In this document: in pieces, positions 41,118 through 50,283 of the stretch
Position numbering within the stretch: the stretch's first letter is position 1
Layout: each line of letters begins with the position of its first letter
Assembly (NCBI GenBank): GCA_020086605.1
Contig: JACBWW010000015.1
Location: 5,685,550-5,749,549, forward strand
DNA length: 64,000 bases
Direction of reading: 5' to 3'
DNA from: Lanius collurio
Taxonomy: Eukaryota; Chordata; Aves; Passeriformes; Laniidae
The notes under the pieces: generated by a model
What the model was told of the DNA's origin: nothing
What the model saw: the letters and a program-made list of their open reading frames with translations, nothing else
The model's database searches: none
Made by a program: the position numbers and the translations under genes

Positions 41118-41194
41118 GTATTGTAACTATTGGAGAGGAAAAGAAGGTTTGCACTTCATCAGAAAGTTTCATCAAGATGTGTGACTCTAATGAG
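41118..41194 (+). CDS. GPM6A: GPM6A exon 5: second extracellular loop
   Basis: A 77-bp exon encodes the last two bases of Gly181 and residues 182-206. It supplies Cys192 and Cys202, completing the four-cysteine EC2 loop with Cys162 and Cys174 from exon 4. The IVTIGEEKK stretch is unchanged from human M6-a as I recall it, while the segment after it is the most divergent part of the protein. The acceptor is TTCTTCTCCAG, with the CR1 copy ending about 110 bp upstream, and the donor is GAG|GTAAAT in phase 0. It has no open frame long enough to be found by length alone and was located by joining exons 4 and 6. Confidence 0.95.
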
Positions 41195-42520
41195 GTAAAT
41201 AAATATCATACTACTTTTGGCAAATCCATAATATATGTTGTAGTAGGAAGTAGCTGATTTATGTTTTCTTACTGTTAATGTTCTAATTCTCACTATGGTG
41301 GTGAATAAAATCACAACAAAAAATACAGTCAAGCAAGTCGTTTTCCTAGTCTTTTACCAAGCACCAAATTTAGTCAGTGCAATTTCTCCATCCATTTATT
41401 TTCTAAATGTATTTGTGGCTTGTTTGATTGGGTTTTTTTAATAATTCCAATATCTCGTTCTTGGTTACCGAGATGTTTTTTAAAGCTAATCCTCCTGCTG
41501 CATGATGATGGGTCCATATAGAGAATTGAAGGGCTTATGATTACTATTGTGACAGGAGAGTAAAGATTTCAAATGGATTTGGCAAAACCTTACTGTGTGT
41601 TAGGATAGTAGCTCTCAGTACATTTTCTTTGAAGTTTTTCCCTTGGGCAAATGTCACCTGTTTCAGTGAAGCTGAGGGTTCTGGTTTTGTTTTTAAATGA
41701 TAAAGGATCAAGACAGGACAAACAAAATTACATCTACCTAAAACAAAGAGAGGCTAAAATGCTGATCCTTCTGAAGCCAGAGGGATCAACACTTGCTAAA
41801 TGTTTTACTGGGTCTTACTATGGTTGAATAAATCTTAGAGTGAAGGTACACAATTCACCCTTATACCAAAACCACCTTAGAAAATGCAGCTCTTGTGGTG
41901 TAGTTGACTCTCTGTGACTGCTGCATAAACCAGGTCACTGAAATTAAAAGCAAAAGTAATCATTTGGTTTGAGGTGAGGTGAGGAAGGTGGTTAATTTGA
42001 ATCATATAAGTAACCTCGTTTATATTATATCACTATGAAAAAATTAGATAGGCAAATTTGAGAGGAAAGCACATCAGTATATGCTGATGGAAAACTACAG
42101 TTAATGAAGGGAAATTGGGGTTTCTTAGGCTGCCTCTGCCCCTGGAGAAGCCACCACAAACATAATTCTTGTAAGAGAGTATCGTAGTATTGTAACACAA
42201 AAAAAAAAACCAAACAAAACCTTCAAAATGTAATGGGACCTTTATTTTTAAATAATTAATTTTCTTAATATTTTATTATATAAATGCTATATTTTTAAAT
42301 GGAGTTATGCTTTTTCCCTGATATGAGCATTGTAACAAAACAAGCACAAGCACAATGACATGTAGTGGTGTCAATCTCTTGGAAAAATATTCCTATTCAC
42401 TACTTTTGTGGAAAGGTGGCACCAGGAAGGTAATTATTTGTTCTATGTTATTCTGAATTTTTGTTCAGTTTCTGTTTGGTGTGCAACCATGAAAGTCCTT
42501 TCCTTTGTCTCCCTTTGCAG
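41195..42520 (+). other. GPM6A: GPM6A intron between exons 5 and 6 (1.3 kb)
   Basis: The intron is bounded by GTAAAT and CCCTTTGCAG. It is AT-rich and I see no feature beyond a short A-run near 42199-42210. Confidence 0.92.
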
Positions 42521-42586
42521 CTAAACATGACATTCCACTTGTTCATTGTGGCACTTGCTGGAGCTGGAGCAGCAGTCATTGCTATG
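42521..42586 (+). CDS. GPM6A: GPM6A exon 6: start of TM4
   Basis: A 66-bp, phase 0-0 exon of 22 codons encodes residues 207-228. It begins LNMTFHLFIVAL, giving a second N-glycosylation sequon at Asn208 (NMT), followed by the Ala/Gly-rich first half of the fourth transmembrane helix. The acceptor is CCTTTGCAG and the donor is ATG|GTAAGA. The small, in-frame size is conserved in the family, and skipping it would remove half of TM4 without shifting the frame. The sequence matches human M6-a as I recall it. Confidence 0.96.
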
Positions 42587-45500
42587 GTAAGATACCCAAC
42601 ACTCTACACCTCATCTGAATTCCTAATAACTTCTAGCTCTGACTTAGGATCAGCTCTTCAATTTCCATATTATCACTCAATGCTATTATTAAAATATAGT
42701 TCTGTAATTCAATACTTTTTCTTTTTCTTTTTTTTTAATATGTTTATGGATTCCCTTTGCAGTGGAATATAATGATTACTTTTTTGAATTAAAAAAACAC
42801 CTTTAAGTATGTGCTAAGAATTTTTAGTATTCTCTTGCTATATTCAGACAAGTGTCTGAATTCAAATGTCTGTGTTGTAACCATAGTATTATACTTCTAT
42901 GATCTCTGCCTTTCTGGGTATTCATAGGCTTGCCACACTGCTATTTTAGGAGCAGAATCTTTTTGTCAGTTCTGGGAATATATATGAATGTGTTGATTTT
43001 TCTGTCAGGACTAATTTTTCTGCTCCTTTATAATGAAGATTACTTTAAATTTAGTGACATTTTGTCAATGAGAAGGTTCCACTGAGAAAAAAGTGTATGA
43101 GCTCTTGCCCTGCTCTTCTGTCTTTTGTCTGCTGTATTTGCTTAAGCATAAAGATATTTTTAGACTTGCTATTCTGTACTGTTGTAGGTTTGCATTATGC
43201 ATGCTGGAAAGGGAAATGAAAAATGACTGTTGCTTGGTGCTGATGTATTCATAAGTGTTAGTGGTGGTGATTACTATATACTGCTTATGCTAGTAAATCT
43301 TTATGGATCCTAGGGCCATGATTATTTTTTTTTCCTTATAATTACATTTATAAAAGAGTACATTCAGAAAGTATTCAATGAAGCTAGCATTCCTCTTACA
43401 TTGTTTTTTTTTTATTTTCATCTGCCATTTTTTCAGTATTACATGACACCCTGCAAAGAGCAAAGATAGCTAAATGAAAAATATATCTTTTCAATGTAGT
43501 TTTTGTTTCAAGGCAACAAATAAGTGCCACAGTAGAATACAATTCATGTTAATAATTTCATTGGTTTTCCAAACTGAAATTTTCCTGCTTACAGTTCCAA
43601 AAATGGTGACCATATAGTAATTATGGTAATATATCATAAATATTAGGAAATTATATCCAAAAGATCATTAGTTTTCCATTGTATGAATATTTTGAAGCAT
43701 ATTCAGTAATTGTTATCAAATGCTATTTTGTTCAGATGAAAATTCTGCATTTCAATTTAAAATAACACATTTTCAGTGAAAAAAATTAAGTAGGTACATT
43801 ATGCCACACAGTTTAAATACATAATACTTTCAATGAAGTTTATAAAAAGACCCTTCAAAGCTCAGCACATCAAAGATGCCATAGATGTGTTACACCAACC
43901 ACAAATACCCTAGGAATTCAGTGTGATGGCACGCATTTATTCACATATTTTTGAAGGTTACCCATATCCAAGTGTGCTTTCTGTTGTGTTCTGTGACTGC
44001 TCAGAACAGACATGACAACAGTGTTTCAACAAAAATATAAATTAATGTTTAAAGTTTAAGTACTAGTAAATTGCATATCATCCCAATGCTGGTAGATCTA
44101 TGTTTAATTAAATGTTTGCAATAGTTTTGTATATATTTCAAGTTTGTAATTCTTCTAGGTTTTTTTAACCTACCCATTCAAATCTGTTTGGTACCTGGTA
44201 AAGACTAGCACGTTCCACTCTTTGATGGTGGCAATTTCTGAAACCAGCGTACCAGACCACATCTGAAGGTTGAGAAATGTTCTTCACACTTGACACAGTA
44301 GCCCAAACCCAAGGAATAGGCCATGAAGGAAAATTCAGAATTTTGAGGTTGGACAAGCAGATATTAAAAGTTCTTTAAGGGAGTTTACTTTCCCAAGGAA
44401 AAAGTAATGTAAGGGAGGAAAAATGACTTTGGGGTCCTAACTATCTCATCTAGGAAGAAAACATTATCTTTCTTAGCAGATAGAGGTAATGCATCAGCAG
44501 TGGACTGAGGTAAGAAACTGTGTACAGAAGCCATTTAAGTCACTGGAGAACCAGTGCCCTTCACTACATGGGCTGTTCAAGAATAATCGCAAGTATGAAA
44601 TTGTGACATTTGTGGATATCCGGAACAGTAGCAAATCTCCATGTTTGTGAAATTCAACAGGAAAATGAGATTAAAGTACCAGTCTTTTACAAAAGAAAAA
44701 TCTTGTGAATGCAATGCACTCTGAAAACATTTCTTGCAAGCACTAACTTTAAACCAGAAGAGTCCATCTGACTGAATACAATACTATATTGTATTTATAG
44801 CCAGTCAGTAACAGTAGTGCAACATCAGGGACACTGCTGAACAACAGGATTGGTAAAATCTGCTCTCTGAAATGACATTTTAAGTTATGACATCAATATA
44901 CTCCACTGCATCCTCACTTTTGGATTTGTAAACATATGCCAGACTATTTAAAATCAAAAGATTTTTTAAACTCTCTAAAGTCAATATGATTCTGCAAAAT
45001 TCACAAAAGAATCAGCTAATTCATAACAATTCAATAATAGATAGTTAAGACTCTCTGTTCCCAGGATACTTTTCATGAAACCATATTTTAAAAATATATT
45101 TTTTAAAAAGTAGTCATTTATTGCAAAATGACCACAAAAAAATGTTAATACTTCCAAAGCCATTTGGTCACAAATCACAATCTCCCCACATCTCTCAGTC
45201 TCAGATTTGTGTATGAATGTTAGAATATTTTCACAATTCTCTAACTACCTCTTTAGTCTGCAAAGGAGAATGTTGTTTTGGGATTCAAAAGGAGAATTGT
45301 CCTACTTATTAGAGCTGAGATATAGGAAACATCTTATTTTTTAGAGTTTATGTCAGGGAAAGCTTCGTTGTGCAGCAAAGAAAACTGTCAAAGTGTTTAC
45401 TTTGAAAATTTATCATTCTTATGTCCACCCAAGATGGGAAAAAACAACCAAACTCAAAACACGGTAGAATTGAATGGAAAAATGCAACACCCACAGCCCC

Positions 45501-48027
45501 TCAATGCCCTCCCAGCCTATCTACAATTCCACAATTTCTAAACATTGAAGCATACATTCACCTTATGAAGATATCTAAGCAGGAACAGATATGGAAAGAC
45601 CCTGCACTGTCTTGCATATGTCTGTAATTGAAACCTCCTAAGGCAGACTGTGAAAGCTGCCTGGCTTCAATTTAAATAAGCCTTGATGAGGGCCCCACTG
45701 GCTTCAGGCTATTCAGGTCATGGAATTGTGAAATACAATTAGACAGCCACTTAGAAATAGCCTCCTTAGTGTGGCAATGTTATCTAGGAACTTGGTGTTA
45801 AAATAAAAAAAAACAAAGGTGGTGGGACTGTTCAATGTATATGTCGTTATAAAGCATGGATATGTATTTGAGATTATATAAGTTAAAGTAGGTGTTTCCT
45901 GGTAAGTCTTCCTACTTGCAGTGAAAGTGAATGCCAAGTTTTCTACAGTTCCTAAGTAGTTTGGCCCAGTAACTTCTTAAGGAAGGAATGAGCAAAAAAT
46001 GAGTGTTTAATGAAGGTCATACTGTGAGCAATATATCTTCAAAACAATATATTTTTTTAATAAAAAAAGAAAAATCCCAAGTGAAACTGCAAGATATTAA
46101 GTTTAAATTTGTCTCTTACTGGGTCATTACAAAATATTTTGTGAGGATAAGAAAGGTGCCTACATCATCCCAACTTCATCACAGATTCTTCAGTTGCAAG
46201 GATTTCTGGCAAATGTGTTTTAAAAGGTCATGAAGATATGACTACACTGCTCAGGTGCCCCCACTCTCAGAATTCTCATGTCTACAATCTGTTTGAGTTT
46301 CAGACTGTATTTTTAACTGAAATTTCAGCCTCAAAGGACCAGTAGTCATGTTTTCATTGGGTGCAAATCATAATTGAGATGACAGAATTGCTAGGTTTAC
46401 CAGCCTGTTTGTTTTGATTTTTCTCAAGAGTTTTACCATGTAGGAAATTTAAGGCATTTCATTCAGTACAGTGGGGATTCAGGATAAGGGTCTCTTGTTT
46501 GATCTAGAAATGCCTATCCAGAAACTACCCATGATGAAAGCTTTTGGAAGAGCTGAGTTAGGATAGGTGTTTCTTTTTCCTGTGTGCTAAATTTTGACCA
46601 GAGAGTGTTCCAGAGTGACACACGACATGCTGCCATCTCCAAAATCTATCCTCACAGGTTGTCTTGCTAATGTTGTTCTACAGATATTAAGAAACTCCTA
46701 AAGACATGCCGAATTACTACTCTCTGGTTTTTTTTTTTCCTAGAGGACTGATTCTCTGAACTTCTTTCTATGTTATGGATCCTCAAGTCAGACAGTTTTC
46801 CTCAAATAAGGATTAGTTGGCATCTTGACATAAAACATGAGGATAAAAAAGATATCAAAAATATTTAGTCTTCTTAAGGGCTTCAGAATGCTTTCCCTGA
46901 TCTTAGTTATCCAGATTAAGAAATGTACTTTTTCCTGTACTAATCAACAATTGCCAACAAACATTTGTGAAAAAAATTATCCAAACAACTTTGGTATTTA
47001 CAAAAGAGGAAAAAACATATTTAAACAGATCGATTCAGTTAGTATGAATCTAAGATACTAATATCTACAACAGTACTACATGAACAGGAGAATTTGCATA
47101 ATCCCAAGTTGTTTTTTATTATTTATTGTATTATTATTCCATATTCCAGTAATTGAACCCAGTCTAATTTCTTGGTTTCTTAAGCAGGGATAAAATATTT
47201 TGGATCTCACAAAATTGTCTGATGCCTCTAGAAGGAAGCTGATTAACATAAATTTAAGAGATGCTCTCATCAGAAAGTGTCTGAAAGCCTGCTAGGGAAG
47301 GAATAAAATGTTCATAGAGTCTCACCATAAACCAGTTGAATACCCTTACTTGTGGAACATTTTTATTTTCTGATTGAATACAGAGTAAAGAGACCATCCT
47401 TTTTTTTTTCTTTTTTTTTTTTTTGCCAACTATATTTTGTCACATTTTGCCAGACTGAATTTATTTTTCAGTTAATGACAAATTTTCCACAGATTAGCAA
47501 GTTAAATACAAAGCTAGAATTGTAGTTGAAAGAAGTAAGTCATGGCTGAGTGGAAAGACAAAACTAACTTTCATAAGAAATTAAAAAGCAAAACTTTCCA
47601 TAATTGTATTAGATATACAATCATAAGATGTATCTATGACATATTTCTATTTTAAGAACTACTTTAACAAATACTTCTTCAGTGGGGAAAAGTGTTAAAT
47701 AAATACATAACCAAAAGACATTTATACATTACGGTTGCAGTTGAAAAATAATGCAGGGATGATTTGTTGAATTTTCAGGTTTTAGTTTTGTTTTTTATAG
47801 CCATTGCTACCAACTACTAGTTATAGTAACAGTAACAGCTGTGAGATGAGTAACCAGAAATGAATGAGGCCTGACTTTGCCATCCTGCTCCTATACTACT
47901 TCTTGACATAAGAATGCCTTGTTCCTGCTGATGAGAAGCCCGTCTCTGTCCTGCAGCCTTCGAGTTCAAACGTGCTCTGCTCTGCCTGCCTCTGCTGGTG
48001 CTTAACTCTGTGTTTCCTCTCTTACAG
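42587..48027 (+). other. GPM6A: GPM6A intron between exons 6 and 7 (5.4 kb)
   Basis: The intron is bounded by GTAAGA and TCTTACAG. No exon, RNA gene or transposon was recognised. It holds T-rich tracts near 42717-42737 and 47400-47424. Confidence 0.9.
47400..47424. repeat. Poly(T) tract
   Basis: About 25 T residues interrupted by one C lie in the intron before exon 7. Confidence 0.8.
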
Positions 48028-48180
48028 GTTCATTATCTCATGGTCTTGTCTGCCAACTGGGCCTATGTGAAAGATGCTTGCAGAATGCAAAAATATGAGG
48101 ATATTAAATCAAAGGAGGAACAAGAGCTGCATGATATTCATTCTACTCGCTCTAAAGAGCGGCTCAATGCTTACACATAA
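48028..48180 (+). CDS. GPM6A: GPM6A exon 7: end of TM4, cytoplasmic tail and stop
   Basis: The last coding exon encodes residues 229-278 and a TAA stop at 48178-48180. It completes TM4 (HYLMVLSANWAYV) and the cytosolic tail, which is charged and ends RLNAYT. In the tail, Lys250, Lys255 and Glu258 are present; published work on mammalian M6-a, as I recall it, ties these residues to filopodium formation. The tail appears identical to human M6-a, in contrast to the variable extracellular loops. The acceptor is TTTCCTCTCTTACAG. The total of 278 residues agrees with the usual length once the missing first exon is counted. Confidence 0.97.
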   Translation, partial: VHYLMVLSANWAYVKDACRMQKYEDIKSKEEQELHDIHSTRSKERLNAYT

Positions 48181-48779
48181 AGAAATCTTGTCTTACTTCC
48201 TAACATGTGAATGCTTTGTTGTTTAACTAAAGGCCATCCTACCATTTTAAAAACAATTGAAAGTGCTTCTCACAAAAGATAGTTTGGGTGACTTACATAT
48301 CACCTACATACAATTCTTGGTTGTCTAGCACTTGGTTTCTTAATTAGTTCTTACTTTGTGTGACCATTCTATACCACAAAGCTCCTAAATAGCCTTTCCC
48401 TGAATCCCTTTAAGCTAATTAGTTCTGATAGATCAAGGATACTAAACTATTGTCAAATACAACTATGTGTTTGATTTTTTTAATCACTTTGTATGTGTTA
48501 TGCATAACACCTTTTGCATTGTTTCTTATATGTTTTTGGAAAAAAAAAAGTAGCTTTTTATACTTTTTAGTTTTGAGTTCAGTAACTACTTTAACTACAG
48601 GTATACTTCAAAGGGACCATTGTACATGATGTACAATATATAGAGAAAACATTCTGATGACTTTCCTTTATATATGGAAAATCTGCCAGAGGGACCCTGA
48701 TCAACTTGAATGAAGGTCCTAAGAACGTTTTAAACAATCAAAGGTGCAATTTCTAAATTTGTAATAGTGGGTAAAAAAA

Positions 48780-48824
48780 TGAAAAAAAAAAAGAAAAAAG
48801 AAAAAAAAAGAAAAAAAATTAAAA
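48780..48824 (+). repeat. A-rich low-complexity tract in the 3' UTR
   Basis: A run of A interrupted by single G residues lies 600 bp after the stop codon. It could act as an internal oligo-dT priming site in cDNA data. Confidence 0.8.
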
Positions 48825-49496
48825 AGTGCTTCTTATCTTTGTTAACATTGTATTATTGATGTTTTTAAAGAATATTCTCTTGTTTCAAGTTCCATGGGTG
48901 ATAATTCCTGTTTGTATTGTGAGCATGCAGTCCGTGGTGCTAACAATGCATGGCCACTTGCCTTTTGAAGGAATTCAATACCACGGCTACCTGTTAACGA
49001 GTTATGGTATATAGACAACTGTTAATTAAGTGATATAGTTATTAATAGTTTTCTACAGAATAATCTCTCTTTAATTCAATGATGGTTATGCTAAATTGGA
49101 GCTGTCCATGTGATGATGTAAGAAATTACTGCTTAGCTACATTTATGAAAGTAATATATCAAAAATGCAGTGACCATAAGAGTCAGATGTCTTTTTACCT
49201 GCTTTAAAAATTTAAATGGATTGCACCTGTCTGAACTGTAAAAGATATATTAGAGGAGACTTCCATAAATGTTATAGCTTGGCTTCTAGCTTTCCTACAC
49301 ATAATGGTTTACCTGTACTACGTTGAAGTAAGGTGAAAGACCACTACAGAGCTTATTATTTCAAAGTGTAGTAATATATTTGAACCTTTATTTTGATAGG
49401 AAAATGTTACCAGAAAGATAGTTCATCTTAATTTGAAAGAATTATCTGTATCAAAAACAGAACAAAAAACCCTATTTATGAAAAGTTGGTATTATT

Positions 49497-49504
49497 GGAC
49501 CAAA
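49497..49504 (+). promoter_or_regulatory. miR-133 8-mer target site (GGACCAAA) in the 3' UTR
   Basis: The octamer GGACCAAA is the perfect 8-mer complement of the miR-133 seed (UUUGGUC plus A opposite position 1). I recall rodent work linking miR-133b to Gpm6a mRNA, which makes this more than a chance match, but conservation was not tested here. Confidence 0.55.
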
Positions 49505-49670
49505 TTTGGTGGATTTTTTTTTTTGTTGCCTATTTCTAATGCTACAAGAATGCTGTAAAGTGTCTTTTAAAGTGATGTAGCCTGACAAGACATTTTTGTC
49601 AGTGTTAAAATCTTAGGTAGTTTTGTGCACTTATTGGACCATTGTGAACTCTCAGTGTAAGTGCATTTCT

Positions 49671-49676
49671 AATAAA
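49671..49676 (+). terminator. GPM6A: Proximal polyadenylation signal AATAAA
   Basis: A canonical AATAAA lies about 1.5 kb after the stop codon and is followed by a T-rich stretch with TTCTTTGTACT. Its use would give a 3' UTR that lacks the T/G-rich tract and the Pumilio-type site but keeps the miR-133 site. Confidence 0.6.
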
Positions 49677-49814
49677 ACTTCTTGAGTAAAACTCTTCTTT
49701 GTACTATTACTAGTCATGCATCATCAGTAATTTTTAACAATTCTTGTAGTAAGTAGAAGGTAATACTATAGTTACTTGTGGCATGATAATGCATTAAGTA
49801 GTATTAGTTGGTTG

Positions 49815-49950
49815 ATTTTTTTTCTTTTTCTTTTCTTTTGCTTGTTTTGGTTTTTTTGTTGGTTTTTTTTTTCTTTTTGGTTTTGGGTTTTTTTTTTTTT
49901 TTGGAAGTGTTTTTGATTTGGGGTTTTGGTTTTGGTTTGGATTTTTTTAC
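49815..49950 (+). repeat. T/G-rich low-complexity tract in the 3' UTR
   Basis: About 135 bp consist almost wholly of T and G on the + strand, with repeated GGTTTT, GGGTTTT and T-runs up to about 15. It lies between the two polyadenylation signals, so only the longer mRNA would carry it as a U-rich segment. Confidence 0.85.
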
Positions 49951-50208
49951 ATTTAAGCTGTCCTACGGGGTGAACAGTTTTCTGATAATGTGCAGTACCG
50001 GTATTACAGTTCTGCAAAAAAGTATTAGAAACCTCTTTTTGGATTCTATATTGTAGTGTTTCAGTTTTGTGTCTTAAAATGTTTGTGCTGATTTTTAAAA
50101 CTATGTCTTTTAAACTCATGTAATGATGTTAATGCTTTTGGCTCTGGTATTAGAGTTTGTATTTTCACAAAGAATGCTTTGTAGCAGGCATTTACAATTA
50201 ATCTGTTT

Positions 50209-50216
50209 TGTACATA
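50209..50216 (+). promoter_or_regulatory. Pumilio-type element TGTACATA
   Basis: The octamer TGTACATA fits the Pumilio consensus TGTANATA and lies 62 bp before the distal AATAAA. Pumilio proteins often repress neuronal mRNAs through such sites near the 3' end. An 8-bp match in AT-rich DNA can be chance. Confidence 0.4.
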
Positions 50217-50277
50217 AATGTGCCAACAGCTTGATGGTGGCGTTTTTGAAATGTAGAACAAAGTGCTTGCAAAATGT

Positions 50278-50283
50278 AATAAA
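50278..50283 (+). terminator. GPM6A: Distal polyadenylation signal AATAAA with GT-rich downstream element
   Basis: A canonical AATAAA is followed within 10-50 bp by a strong GT/T-rich element (CTTGTGTACTTTGTGTTC and beyond), the textbook arrangement of an efficient cleavage site. Cleavage is expected at about 50295-50305. Confidence 0.75.

Noticed and set aside
49772..50119. 115-codon Lys/Gln-rich open frame on the - strand
   Set aside because: It is the translation of the complement of the T/G-rich tract, so it is a simple-repeat artefact.
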